Below are positions 40,431 to 49,430 of a DNA stretch of 50,984 nucleotides, one piece after another (position 1 is the stretch's first letter; the number at the start of each line of letters is the position of its first letter). Location: NCBI GenBank assembly GCA_009379845.1, contig WHSZ01000042.1:1-50984 (forward strand). Reading direction: 5' to 3'. The position numbers and the translations under genes are program-made. Origin of the DNA: Pseudonocardiaceae bacterium (GTDB taxonomy: Bacteria; Actinomycetota; Actinomycetes; Mycobacteriales; Pseudonocardiaceae). The notes beneath the pieces were generated by a model. The model searched no databases and was not told the origin of the DNA. It was given only the letters and a program-made list of their open reading frames with translations.

Positions 40431-41762
40431 TCAGCTGAACGCGCGCCAGGCGACCTGAACCCGCGCACCGCCGTCCGGAGATTCGGTCAGCGCCACCCGA
40501 CCGCCCCGCCGCCGCACCACCTCGGCGACCAGCGCCAGCCCCAGGCCCGAGCCGCCCGAGGTGCGCGCCCGATCGTCGGCGACCCGGTAGAACCGGTCGA
40601 ACACGCGCTGCCGGTGCTCAGCCGGCACGCCAGGCCCGTCGTCGTCCACCACCAGCCGGACCCACGCACCCGCGGAGAGCACCGAGACGACGACCTGCGC
40701 GCGGGCGTACCGCGCGGCGTTGCGCAGCAGGTTGTCCAGCACCAGCTCGACCTCGGCATGCGAGGCGCGCGCCCAGCATTCGGTCCCTGGCCCGGCGATC
40801 CGCACGGCCGGTGCACCCGGCGGCATCCGGTCGATGGCGGAACGCGCCTGGGTGACCAGCTCGACGGGTTCGGCCGCGGGCAGCTCGCCGGCATCCGAGC
40901 GGGCCAGTGCCAGCAACCCGTCCAGCAGCGCGGAGAGCCGTTCCGACTCGCCGAGCACCTCTTCGAGCACCTCGTGGGACAGCTCGGGATCCGGGTTGGC
41001 CACCGCCACCTCGGACTGCACCCGGATCGAGGTCACCGGGGACCGCAGCTCGTGCGCGGCGTCCCCGGTGAACCGGCGCAACCGCGCGCTGGCCTCGTCC
41101 CTGCGCACCAGCAACGCGTTCAACGCACCCGCCAGCGAGCGCAACTCGTCGTGCGCCTGCGGAAGCGGCAATCGCTCGCCGGCCGGCAGCCGCCCTGCCG
41201 CCCGCCGCATCCGCTCGACCGGCCGTAACGTTGAGCGCACCGCCAGCCAGGTGGCCAGCCCGGCGATCGCCGCACCGGCCACCGCGCTGCCGAGCAACCA
41301 GCGCAGCGCGGCGCCTTGCGCCGCCTGATGTCCGAGCAGGCCGGCGCCCACGACAACCAGCCGTTGCGAACCGTCCGGGGCGGTCGCCACGGTGCCGAGC
41401 CACCGATCCGGCGGGCCGCCGTCTCGCAGCACCGGCGAGCCTGCCTTCAGCGTATCGATGTCCTCCGGCCCCAGCGGCGCGGCCGGACCGCCGTCAACCG
41501 GCGCGCCGGCGGTGTCAAGCACCCGCACTTGAATGTCCATATGGGACGGTGGCTGCTGCCCCTCGCTGACCCGCGCGGCCGCGGCGTGCAGGACGCGGGA
41601 CAGTTCCGCGTCCGCGGAATCCACCAGCAGTGGCGCGAGCAGCCGCCCGGCGAGGTATGCCAAGCCGAGCAGCGCGAGCAGCGTGACGGTGGTGGCGATG
41701 GCGGTGATCCGGAACGGCAGGGTGCGGCGTAGCCACCAGCGGCGCGACGCGGCGAATATCAA
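40431..41762 (-). CDS. Sensor histidine kinase (HAMP, HisKA)
   Basis: 443 residues. Helix 1 (FRITAIATTVTLLALLGLAY) and helix 2 (LLGSAVAGAAIAGLATWLAV) enclose a ~120-residue extracytoplasmic sensor. HAMP region LRPVERMRRAAGRLP, H-box FTGDAAHELRSPVTSIRVQS with the phosphorylated His, N-box LDNLLRNAARYA, G-boxes VDDDGPGVP and GGSGLGLALV. TTG 41762 overlaps the response-regulator stop by four bases (TTGA). It phosphorylates the regulator at 41759-42475. Stimulus unknown; the neighbourhood suggests an envelope signal. Stops one base after the trpS end. Confidence 0.93.
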   Translation of the reverse strand: MIFAASRRWWLRRTLPFRITAIATTVTLLALLGLAYLAGRLLAPLLVDSADAELSRVLHAAAARVSEGQQPPSHMDIQVRVLDTAGAPVDGGPAAPLGPEDIDTLKAGSPVLRDGGPPDRWLGTVATAPDGSQRLVVVGAGLLGHQAAQGAALRWLLGSAVAGAAIAGLATWLAVRSTLRPVERMRRAAGRLPAGERLPLPQAHDELRSLAGALNALLVRRDEASARLRRFTGDAAHELRSPVTSIRVQSEVAVANPDPELSHEVLEEVLGESERLSALLDGLLALARSDAGELPAAEPVELVTQARSAIDRMPPGAPAVRIAGPGTECWARASHAEVELVLDNLLRNAARYARAQVVVSVLSAGAWVRLVVDDDGPGVPAEHRQRVFDRFYRVADDRARTSGGSGLGLALVAEVVRRRGGRVALTESPDGGARVQVAWRAFS

Positions 41763-42475
41763 CGTCGGCCCACGCCCTGAACCGTCTCGTCGAGAGCGTC
41801 GTCCGACGCGAGGTAACCGTGCCCGCGCACGGTGCGCACCAGCGAGCCGGCACCGACCGCGACCAGCTTGCGGCGCAGGTAGCCGACGTACACCTCGACG
41901 ACGTTGCGGGTGGCGGCCTGCTCGTCACCCCACACCGCCCGCAGCAGGTCGTCCTTGGTGACCACCGTGCCGGCCCTGCCGACCAGCACGTCCAGCACCG
42001 CGTACTCGCGCGGGCTGAGCGGTACCGGCTCGTCACCGAACCACACCTCGCGGCTGGCGCGGTCCACCCGCAGGTCCCCGAGCCGCAGCCGCCCCTTACC
42101 GCCGTCCCCCTCGGCCCTGCGCAGCACCGCCCGCAACTGCGCGACCAGCACCACGAAGGAGAACGGTTTCACCAGGTACCCGTCCGCGCCGAGGTCAAGG
42201 CCGTCCGCCTGGTCGATCTCGCCGTCCTTCGCGGACACCAGCAGCACCGGGGTGCGCACCCCCTCGGCGCGCAACCTCTCCAGCACGCGATACCCGGAAA
42301 GCCCGGGCAGCATGATGTCCAGTAGCAGGGCATCGAACGAGCCGGTGAGCGCGAGCCGCAGCGCGCTGGGGCCGTCCGCGGCGGTGACCACGTCCATCCC
42401 TTCCGCGTGCAGCCCACGCCCCAGCGCCTTGCGCACACCCAACTCGTCGTCAACCACGAGCACTCGAGGCTTCAC
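41759..42475 (-). CDS. OmpR/PhoB-family response regulator
   Basis: 238 residues. Receiver domain: acidic pocket VVDDE (9-11), phosphoacceptor Asp53 (LLLDIMLPG), SAKDG and conserved Lys in YLVKPFS. C-terminal winged-helix DNA-binding domain: VPLSPREYAVLDVLVGRAGT and RNVVEVYVGYLRRKL. GTG 42475 has no ribosome site. Upstream lie two pairs of TCTCAG direct repeats spaced 11 bp, the geometry that OmpR-family dimers bind, so it probably regulates itself and the divergent lolA-like operon. Confidence 0.94.
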   Translation of the reverse strand: MKPRVLVVDDELGVRKALGRGLHAEGMDVVTAADGPSALRLALTGSFDALLLDIMLPGLSGYRVLERLRAEGVRTPVLLVSAKDGEIDQADGLDLGADGYLVKPFSFVVLVAQLRAVLRRAEGDGGKGRLRLGDLRVDRASREVWFGDEPVPLSPREYAVLDVLVGRAGTVVTKDDLLRAVWGDEQAATRNVVEVYVGYLRRKLVAVGAGSLVRTVRGHGYLASDDALDETVQGVGRR

Positions 42476-42515
42476 GAGACAAGCATGCCCCTTCGGACGG
42501 CCTTCGCGCGCGGGT

Positions 42516-42582
42516 TCTCAGGCCACTCTCAGCAAACCACCCGGTCGCGGGCCGGGTAGGCCGCATCTCAGCTTCATCTCAG
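42516..42582. promoter_or_regulatory. Two pairs of 11-bp-spaced direct repeats, candidate response-regulator sites
   Basis: TCTCAG occurs at 42516-42521 and 42527-42532, and again at 42566-42571 and 42577-42582. Within each pair the start-to-start distance is 11 bp, one helix turn, as for OmpR/PhoB-type sites. The pairs are 50 bp apart in the 176-bp gap between the divergent response regulator and lolA-like genes. Confidence 0.65.
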
Positions 42583-42651
42583 CGTGCTGGTTGCAGGCTC
42601 TGTGTTACGAGAAGATGTCCACTGGGGCATCGAGAAATCAGGGAGAGGGAT

Positions 42652-43749
42652 ATGCACTCCAGGAAGAAGGCGCTGCTCGCCGCGACGGCCGGAACCGCGG
42701 CCGGGGTGGTCGGGCTGGGGCTGATCGCGATGCCCGCGGGGGCGGGAAGCGCGCCGCGGCTGCCGGACATCAGCGCGGAGAAGCTGACCGAATCGGTGCT
42801 CACCGCGGACACCCCCGCGATGGCCGGCACGATCTCGGTGGATAACAACCTCGGACTCCCGGCGATCCCGGGTGCCGCCGGTGGGGGCGACCTGCTGAAC
42901 ATCGACTCGGCACGGGTGCACACCGACGGCAAGGACGGCAAGCGGGTATCTATCGAGAAGGGCTCGGACGAGCAGACGGTGATCAGCAATGCCCGCACCA
43001 CGTGGATCTGGGATTCGGAGAAGCGGGAGGCGACCAAGATCCCGGCTGGCGGCCGTGACGTACACCGGCAGGCACCGGCGCATGCGCAGCGTCAGCTGGA
43101 CGATCCGACGGCCGCGGCACGCCAGCTCGTCGAGAAGATGCACGAAAGCAGCACGGTGCGTGTGGACGGCACCGCGCGAGTCGCGGACCGTCCCGCCTAC
43201 GAGCTGGTGCTGACCCCGAAGCCGACCGAGCGCACCCTGCTGCGCGAGGTCCGGGTAGCGGTGGATTCGGAAACCCGGCTGCCGCTGCGGTTCACCGCGC
43301 TCACCAACGGCACGAGCGAACCGGCGCTGCGGATCGAGTTCACCGAGGTCAGCGTCGGCGCTCAGCCGGCCGAACTGTTCCGATTCACCCCGCCAGAAGG
43401 CGCCAAGGTGAACGAAGAGCGCGCCGAAGCGCCGAAGAGGCCGAAGCACGCGAAGCCTGCAGACCGCGATCTGACCGTGGTCGGGGACGGCTGGGACAGC
43501 GTCGTGGTGGCGCGCAGCGGGCAGGGGATCGACGAGATCGCCAAGGCCGCCGGCGCTGGCAACGGCAGGCAGGGCACGGACCCCAGGGCGATGCTCGACC
43601 GGCTCGGCAAGAAGGTGAGCGGTCCGTTCGGTACTGGCTGGGTGGTCAGCGCCAACGTCGGCAACGTTCTGATCACCGAGGACGGTCGGCTGGCCGCCGG
43701 TGCGGTGCCGGAGCAGGTGCTGACCGAGGCGTTGGGGAAGACCAAGTGA
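42652..43749 (+). CDS. LolA-like secreted lipoprotein-carrier / sigma-regulator-fold protein
   Basis: 365 residues with an N-terminal signal or anchor helix (ATAGTAAGVVGLGLIAMPAG). The fold resembles LolA/LppX/RseB: LTESVLTADTPAMAGTISVD at the N-terminus, TVISNARTTWIWDSEKREAT, REVRVAVDSETRLPLRFTAL, and TEVSVGAQPAELFRFTPPEG. Monoderm actinobacteria lack a Lol system; proteins of this fold may carry lipids or sense envelope state. ATG 42652 follows GAGAGGG. The stop overlaps the ABC ATPase start (GTGA), so the three genes 42652-45679 are an operon, probably controlled by the divergent regulator. The C-terminal ~100 residues may form a second domain. Confidence 0.82.
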   Translation: MHSRKKALLAATAGTAAGVVGLGLIAMPAGAGSAPRLPDISAEKLTESVLTADTPAMAGTISVDNNLGLPAIPGAAGGGDLLNIDSARVHTDGKDGKRVSIEKGSDEQTVISNARTTWIWDSEKREATKIPAGGRDVHRQAPAHAQRQLDDPTAAARQLVEKMHESSTVRVDGTARVADRPAYELVLTPKPTERTLLREVRVAVDSETRLPLRFTALTNGTSEPALRIEFTEVSVGAQPAELFRFTPPEGAKVNEERAEAPKRPKHAKPADRDLTVVGDGWDSVVVARSGQGIDEIAKAAGAGNGRQGTDPRAMLDRLGKKVSGPFGTGWVVSANVGNVLITEDGRLAAGAVPEQVLTEALGKTK

Positions 43750-44816
43750 CGATCTCGACGCACACCGCGCCCGCTGTGGGCGGCCCTACCGGGTCGTCCA
43801 TAGCGGACGCTCCGCTCGCCGCGCGGACCAGGGGGCTGCGCAAGGTGTACCGGAACACGGTCGCGGTCGACCACGTGGATCTGGACGTGCCGGAGGGCGC
43901 GGTGCTCGGCATGCTCGGGCCGAACGGCTCCGGCAAGACGACCACGATCCGGATGCTGCTCGGTCTGGTGAGCCCGACCGCGGGGACCGCATCGCTGCTC
44001 GGCCAGGAGATGCCGGGCGGCGCGGCGCGGGCGCTGCCGCGTGTCGGGGCGCTCGTCGAGGGCCCCGGCTTTCACCCGTTCCTTTCCGGTAGGGAGAACC
44101 TGCGCCGGAGCGCGGCCGCCGAGCCGTTGCTCACGGCCGGGCAGATCTCCGGCGCCGTCGAGGACGCACTGCAGCGGGTCTCGTTGGCTGAGGCCGCGGA
44201 CCGGAAGTACCGCGGCTACTCGCTCGGCATGAAGCAGCGGCTGGGGCTGGCCTCGGCGTTGCTGGTGCCGCGCGAGCTCGTGGTGCTCGACGAGCCGACC
44301 AACGGGCTGGACCCGGCCGGCACCCGCGAGGTTCGCAAGGTGATCGCGGAGCTGCACGGCGCGGGCAGCACGGTGCTGGTTTCCTCGCACCTGCTGGCCG
44401 AGGTGGAGGCGACCTGCACGCACGTCGCCGTGCTGCACCAGGGCACCGTGGTCGCGCAGGGCGAGCTCGCGGACCTGCTCGAAGCCGGCAATCCGACCCT
44501 TCTGGTGTCCACACCGGACGCCGAGCAGTCGGTGGAATCGTTGCGGGACAACCGGATTCCCGCTCAGTTGGCGCCCGGCGGGGTGCGGGTGGATCTCAGC
44601 GCGGTCAGCCAGCCCGAGGTGTTGCGAACTCTGGTGCGGGCGGGAATCGACGTGTACGAAGCCCGCAGGGAGCGAACCGGGCTGGAGGAATTGTTCGCCC
44701 GGCTCACCGAGAACGGCCTTAACGACACCGAAGCCGCGGATGAACCGGAGATCGCGGACGACGTCTGGCTCGACCGGTTGGATGCCGGCCAGGCCGCGAA
44801 GCAGGAGGCACGATGA
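43746..44816 (+). CDS. ABC exporter ATP-binding protein
   Basis: 356 residues. Walker A GPNGSGKTTTIRMLLGL, signature YSLGMKQRLGLASAL, Walker B LVVLDEPTNGLDPAG, switch SSHLLAEVEATCTH. This is the DRA/NodI/CcmA-like exporter type. After the ATPase an added ~100-residue C-terminal domain (STPDAEQSVESLRDNRIPAQ, then TGLEELFARLTENG) follows. GTG 43746 overlaps the lolA-like stop, and its own stop overlaps the permease start. It drives the permease at 44813-45679; cargo unknown. Confidence 0.93.
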   Translation: MTISTHTAPAVGGPTGSSIADAPLAARTRGLRKVYRNTVAVDHVDLDVPEGAVLGMLGPNGSGKTTTIRMLLGLVSPTAGTASLLGQEMPGGAARALPRVGALVEGPGFHPFLSGRENLRRSAAAEPLLTAGQISGAVEDALQRVSLAEAADRKYRGYSLGMKQRLGLASALLVPRELVVLDEPTNGLDPAGTREVRKVIAELHGAGSTVLVSSHLLAEVEATCTHVAVLHQGTVVAQGELADLLEAGNPTLLVSTPDAEQSVESLRDNRIPAQLAPGGVRVDLSAVSQPEVLRTLVRAGIDVYEARRERTGLEELFARLTENGLNDTEAADEPEIADDVWLDRLDAGQAAKQEAR

Positions 44817-45679
44817 CCGCGACCACTGCGGAAACGCCTACACCGGTGGCGTCGGCCGCGCGGCGGGCACCGCTGATCCGCCTGTTGCGCGCCGAGCTGC
44901 GCTGGGTGTTCCGCCGACCGCGCACCCTGGTCGTGCTCGGTCTCCTCGCGCTGATCCCGATTTCGGTTGGGATCAGCGCCGCGATCGCGGACAGTTCCGC
45001 GGGCGCGGCTGAGGGGCCGCCGCTGTTTTCCATGATGGCCGGCAACGGCCTCGCGCTGTCGGTCGGCACGCTGGCCATCACGATCATGTTGTTGCTGCCG
45101 CTTGTGACGGCGATGTCCTCGGCGGACGCGATCGCGGGCGAATCGGCGCACGGCACGCTGCGTGGGCTGCTCGTCGCGCCGGTCGGCCGGATTCGGCTGC
45201 TCGGCGTCAAGGCGTTCGGGGTGGCGTGCGTCGCACTGTGCGCCGTGCTCGTCATCGCGGTCACCGGGTTCCTCACCGGGCTGGTGATGTCCGGGCCGGA
45301 TGGTTTGTTCACGATTTCCGGCACGACTCTTTCGATCGGTGCGGCGCTCGGGAAGCTGGCCGTCGCGGTCGGCTGGGTAGCCGTGCAGCTGTGGGCTGTC
45401 GGTGCGGTGGCACTGGCGATTTCCGCGTACACCGAACATCCGATGCTGGTGGTCGTCGGGGTGCTCGCAGGCGACATCCTGTTCGCCGTGCTGGGCGGGC
45501 TATCCGCGCTCTCGTGGCTGCACCCGTTCCTGATCACCGAGTCGTGGAGCGCGCTGCCGGACGTGTTACGTGACCCGATGCCGACCGAGGCGTTGACCGA
45601 GGGCACGCTGCGGGCCGCCTGCTACATCATCATCGGGCTGTCCCTCGCCGGAGCCCGCATGTTGACCAAGGACGGCTGA
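44813..45679 (+). CDS. ABC-2-type exporter permease
   Basis: 288 residues with six predicted helices, starting after LIRLLRAELRWVFRRPRTL, the amphipathic opening usual for ABC-2 permeases. Internal DAIAGESAHGTLRGLLVAPV is the conserved cytoplasmic gate segment. ATG 44813 overlaps the ATPase stop by four bases (ATGA). Last gene of the operon, converging on the thiamine-type ATPase with a two-base gap. Cargo may be a lipid, peptide or drug; the LolA-like partner favours an envelope lipid or lipoprotein role, which is only inference. Confidence 0.9.
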   Translation: MTATTAETPTPVASAARRAPLIRLLRAELRWVFRRPRTLVVLGLLALIPISVGISAAIADSSAGAAEGPPLFSMMAGNGLALSVGTLAITIMLLLPLVTAMSSADAIAGESAHGTLRGLLVAPVGRIRLLGVKAFGVACVALCAVLVIAVTGFLTGLVMSGPDGLFTISGTTLSIGAALGKLAVAVGWVAVQLWAVGAVALAISAYTEHPMLVVVGVLAGDILFAVLGGLSALSWLHPFLITESWSALPDVLRDPMPTEALTEGTLRAACYIIIGLSLAGARMLTKDG

Positions 45680-45681
45680 CG

Positions 45682-46710
45682 CTAGCGGTACGTGGTCAGC
45701 ACGGCGGCGCCGTCCGGGTCAAGCCGCAGGCGCACGGCGTCGCCGGCACGCGGCGCGCCCGCGATCCCGGACACCGCGTCAACGGTGTCCACCTCGCCCG
45801 CGGGCTCGTCCAGCCGTACGGTGAGCCGCACCCGATCCCGCCGGTGCACCCGGCCGGCCACCCGGCCACGCACCGGGCCGTCCGGCGCGGCTCGCAACGC
45901 CGCCGGCCGCAGTCCCACCCACGCACCGCCGGGCGGCGCGTCGGTGGGCACCTCGCCAACCGCGCAGCGGGCCGCCCCGCCCGCGACGGTGGCCGGCAGG
46001 ATCACCGTGCAGCCGAGGAACCGCGCCACCCACTCGTCGGCTGGCGCGCGCCAGACGTCTTCCGGGGAACCGGTCTGCACGATCCGCCCTTCGCGCATGA
46101 TCGCGATCCGGTCGGCAAGGGTGAACGCCTCGTCGTGGTCGTGCGTCACCACGATCGCGGTGCTGCCGGTCTTGCGGAGCAGCTCGGCGAGCTCGACGGC
46201 CAGCTGATCCCGCAGCGTGCGGTCCAGCGCGGTCAGCGGCTCGTCGAGCAACAGCAGCCGTGGATGCGGTGCCAGCGCCCTGGCCAGTGCGACCCGCTGC
46301 TGCTCCCCGCCGGACAGCTCGGTGACCTTGCGATCGCCGTGCCCTGACAACCCGACCAGCTCGAGTAGCTCGTCGACCCGGCTGGCCCGCTCGGTCGGGC
46401 GGACGCCGGCCATCCGCAGCCCGAAAGCGATGTTGCCGGCCACGTCCCGGTGCGGAAACAGCTGCCCATCCTGGAACACCAGCCCGAAGCCGCGCCGGTG
46501 CACAGGTGCCTTCGCCAGGTCCGCACCGTCCCAGCACACCCGGCCGGCCCCGCCAGGCTCCAGCCCGGCCACCGCGCGCAGCAACGTCGACTTGCCGCAG
46601 CCGGATGGGCCGAGCAACGCGAGCACTTCTCCGTCCGGCAGGCGCAGGTCCACACCGGCCACCGCGGTCAGCGAGCCGTAGCGCACGGTCAGGCCGAACG
46701 TTTCCAGCAC
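45682..46710 (-). CDS. ABC importer ATPase, thiamine-type (ThiQ/FbpC-like)
   Basis: 342 residues. Walker A GPSGCGKSTLLRAVAGLEPG, Q-loop GLVFQDGQLFPHRDV, signature LSGGEQQRVALARAL, Walker B LLLLDEPLTALD, switch THDHDEAF. The C-terminal ~90 residues form a TOBE/OB regulatory domain (WVGLRPAALRAAPDG, RVRLTVRLDEPAG). GTG 46710 shares one base with the permease stop (TAGTG). Third gene of a TPP-riboswitch operon, so the cargo is thiamine or a precursor; the protein is longer than enteric ThiQ, more like iron-uptake FbpC, but the riboswitch decides. Confidence 0.88.
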   Translation of the reverse strand: MLETFGLTVRYGSLTAVAGVDLRLPDGEVLALLGPSGCGKSTLLRAVAGLEPGGAGRVCWDGADLAKAPVHRRGFGLVFQDGQLFPHRDVAGNIAFGLRMAGVRPTERASRVDELLELVGLSGHGDRKVTELSGGEQQRVALARALAPHPRLLLLDEPLTALDRTLRDQLAVELAELLRKTGSTAIVVTHDHDEAFTLADRIAIMREGRIVQTGSPEDVWRAPADEWVARFLGCTVILPATVAGGAARCAVGEVPTDAPPGGAWVGLRPAALRAAPDGPVRGRVAGRVHRRDRVRLTVRLDEPAGEVDTVDAVSGIAGAPRAGDAVRLRLDPDGAAVLTTYR

Positions 46711-48335
46711 TAGAACTCCCCCAATCCCGGGGTCCGCAGCCGATCGACCACGGTCACCACCGCCGCCGTCAGCAGCATCAGAAGCGCGCAAACCGCGTAC
46801 GCGAGCTGGTTGTTCAGCTCGCCGGGGCGCGCGAGCAGCTCGGCAACGGCCACCGGCAGGGTGGGCGCCTCCGGCCGGGCCAGGAAGCTGGTGGCACCGA
46901 ACTCGCCGAGTGCCACCACGTAACCGAACCCGGCCGCGGCAAGGAAGGCCCGCCAGGCCAGTGCCAGGTCCACCTCTCGCCAGACCCGAACGGGGCCGGC
47001 GCCGAGGGTGGCGGCGGCCTGCCGCAGCCGCTCGTCGACCGAACGCAGCACCGGCAGCACGATCCGCACGATCAGCGGGGTCACCACAAGCGCTTGCGCG
47101 AACGGGACCAGCAGCGGCGAGGTGCGCAGGTCGCCGGGTAGCGCGTGCAGGGTCACCAGGTAGCCGAAGCCCACGGTCACGGCGGACACCCCGAGCGGCA
47201 GCATCAGCGCGGCGTCCAGGGTCTCGGCGACCGGGCGGGCGATCGCGCCCCGGCGCAGCCCGACAAGGACGACGGAGGCCAGCGTTCCGACGATCATCGC
47301 GAGCACGGTGGCATCTCCGGCGGTGCGCAGCGAGTTCAGCGCCGCGTCCAGCCCGGAGACCTGCAATGTCCCGTCGGCGCCGCGGGTCAGCAGCGCACGG
47401 TAGCCGGCCAGCCCCCAGCCGTCCGCGGTGGAAACCGACCGGCCGAGCAGCGCCACGATCGGCGTGAGCAGCAGGGTCAGCACGCCGAACGCGGCGGCGA
47501 GCACCCACCACTCGCCGCCGGCCGGGCGGCGCGCCGTTTCGGTCCGGGAGCGCAGCCGTAGCGCGGTCTCCCTGCGTCGCCTGCCAGCCGCGCCGGCGGC
47601 CAGCGCAGCCAGCACCGCGGCCAGCTGCAGCAAGGACATCGCCGCGGCGCCAGGAAGGTCCAGCAGTTCGGTGGTGCGCAGGTAGATCTCGGTCTCCAGG
47701 GTGCGGTACCGCGCCCCGCCCAGGATCAGCACCACCCCGAAACTGGTTGAGCAGAACAGGAACACCACCGCCGCGGCCGACGAGATCGCCGGCAGCAGCG
47801 CGGGCAACTGCACCGAGGTGAACGCCCGCCAGCGGGATGCTCCGAGGCTGCGCGCCGCGTCCTCAGCCCTGCGATCAAGGTGTGCCCACAGCCCGCCGAC
47901 GGTGCGCGCCACCACCGCGACGTTGAAGAACGCGTTCGCCAGCACGATCGCGCCCACCTGGGCGTCCGGCAGCAACACCCGAAAAGCCAGTCCAACGACC
48001 ACGGTCGGCAGCACGAACGGCACCAGCACCAGGGTCCGCACCACGCCGAGGCCCGGCAGCCGGCAGCGCGCCAGCAGGAACGCCACCGGCAGGCCGGCAA
48101 GCAGAGCGAGCGCGGTGGAAGCCAGTGCCTGCCCAACGGTGAACCCGGCGATCCGCCACACCTCGCCGGTGCCAAGGGTGCGGAGCACGGCGCCCTCGCC
48201 GAACCCGAGCCCGATGATGGCCACGACCGGCCAGGCGAAGAAGATCGCCAGGAACGCGACCGGCAGCAGGGCAAGGGCGACCAGCCCCCATCCCGCTCGG
48301 CCGCGCGAGCTCAGCCCCGGACCAGCCCACGCCAT
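46710..48335 (-). CDS. ABC importer permease, thiamine-type (ThiP-like), two-fold duplicated
   Basis: 541 residues, about twelve helices in two homologous halves, each with an EAA motif: EDAARSLGASRWRAFTSVQL and LRQAAATLGAGPVRVWREVD. This fused arrangement is that of ThiP and FbpB permeases. ATG 48335 is taken as start; GTG 48347 is a nearby alternative, and either overlaps the binding-protein gene end by 25-37 bp. It forms the channel alone with two copies of the ATPase. Part of the riboswitch-controlled operon. Confidence 0.88.
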   Translation of the reverse strand: MAWAGPGLSSRGRAGWGLVALALLPVAFLAIFFAWPVVAIIGLGFGEGAVLRTLGTGEVWRIAGFTVGQALASTALALLAGLPVAFLLARCRLPGLGVVRTLVLVPFVLPTVVVGLAFRVLLPDAQVGAIVLANAFFNVAVVARTVGGLWAHLDRRAEDAARSLGASRWRAFTSVQLPALLPAISSAAAVVFLFCSTSFGVVLILGGARYRTLETEIYLRTTELLDLPGAAAMSLLQLAAVLAALAAGAAGRRRRETALRLRSRTETARRPAGGEWWVLAAAFGVLTLLLTPIVALLGRSVSTADGWGLAGYRALLTRGADGTLQVSGLDAALNSLRTAGDATVLAMIVGTLASVVLVGLRRGAIARPVAETLDAALMLPLGVSAVTVGFGYLVTLHALPGDLRTSPLLVPFAQALVVTPLIVRIVLPVLRSVDERLRQAAATLGAGPVRVWREVDLALAWRAFLAAAGFGYVVALGEFGATSFLARPEAPTLPVAVAELLARPGELNNQLAYAVCALLMLLTAAVVTVVDRLRTPGLGEF

Positions 48336-49387
48336 TGCGCCACCCACCGCTCACGGTTCGCCTGCACGACGCCGGGCGGCAGGGAGTCCGGCCGGTCCGG
48401 CAACGGCGCCACCTTCGACCATGTCTCGGGCACCTGGACACCGTGGCGCGTCGGGTAGACGTACATCGAATCCGGCACGCTCGCCTGGAAGCGCTCGGAC
48501 AGCAGGAAGTCCACGACCTTGCGCGCGCCGTCCCGGTTCTTCGCGCCGGCGAGTACCCCGGCGTACTCCACCTGCCGGTAGCAGGTGTCCGGCAGCGCCT
48601 TCGTCGTGGCGGCGCCGTCCTCGCCGACCTCGGCAGCCGGAGATGAGGCGTAGGAGACCACGATCGGCCGTGGGCCGTTGCCCGACGAGCCGGAGAAGTC
48701 CTGGCCGTAGGCCTCTTCCCAGCCGCTGACCACCTTGACGCCGTTCGCCTTGAGCTTGGCCCAGTAGCCGCTCCAGCCCTGCTGGCCGTACTCGGCGACG
48801 GTGCCGAGCAGGAAGGCGAGGCCAGGCGAGGAGGTCGCCGCATCCTGCACCACGAGCTGGTTCCGGTAGCGAGGCTTGGTGAGGTCGGCGTAGCTGGACG
48901 GTTCGGGGATGCCGCGTGCGGCGAACCAGCGGGTGTCGATGTTGACGCACACGTCACCGATGTCGATCGCGGTCATCCGGTTCCGGTTGTCCACCGCGTA
49001 GCGCTGCGGCCCGCTGCGGGCTTGCGGGCTGGCGTACGGCTGGAAGATGTTCTCGTTCAGCGCCCTCGAGGCGAACGTGGAGTCCACGCCGTAGGCGACG
49101 TCGCCGATCGGGTTGTCCTTGGTGAGCACCAGCTTGTTGGTGAGCGCGCCGGCATCGCCGCTTTTCTGCACCTTGATCCGGATGCCGGATTCGCGTTGGA
49201 AGGAGTCGAGCAGGCGTCGCGGCGCCGCGAACGAGTCGTGCGTGACGAGGGTGACCGTGCGGGCGCTCTCGCCTCCGCCCTCGTTCCCGTTCCCGTTTTC
49301 GCCGAGCAGGGTGCACCCGGCGAGGGTGGTCGCTGCGATCAGGCTCGCGGCGACGGCGATGGTCGTGGCTCCTCGACGTGTCGGCAA
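48311..49387 (-). CDS. Thiamine-type ABC substrate-binding lipoprotein (ThiB-like)
   Basis: 358 residues. Lipoprotein signal helix TIAVAASLIAATTLAGC with lipobox LAGC, then an Asn/Gly linker. Type II binding-protein fold: TVTLVTHDSFAAPRRLLDSF, VDSTFASRALNENIFQPYAS, GDVCVNIDTRWFAARGIPEP, AATSSPGLAFLLGTVAEYGQ, LPDTCYRQVEYAGVLAGAKN. This agrees with ThiB/TbpA. TTG 49387 is the start, behind AGGAGG with a four-base spacer. First gene of the operon, directly after a TPP riboswitch, so thiamine, its phosphate or a precursor is the ligand. Confidence 0.9.
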   Translation of the reverse strand: MPTRRGATTIAVAASLIAATTLAGCTLLGENGNGNEGGGESARTVTLVTHDSFAAPRRLLDSFQRESGIRIKVQKSGDAGALTNKLVLTKDNPIGDVAYGVDSTFASRALNENIFQPYASPQARSGPQRYAVDNRNRMTAIDIGDVCVNIDTRWFAARGIPEPSSYADLTKPRYRNQLVVQDAATSSPGLAFLLGTVAEYGQQGWSGYWAKLKANGVKVVSGWEEAYGQDFSGSSGNGPRPIVVSYASSPAAEVGEDGAATTKALPDTCYRQVEYAGVLAGAKNRDGARKVVDFLLSERFQASVPDSMYVYPTRHGVQVPETWSKVAPLPDRPDSLPPGVVQANRERWVAQWRGLVRG

Positions 49388-49430
49388 GATTCCTCCTCGC
49401 GGGCAGCGGCCACGCGAGCAGGCGCCGACA

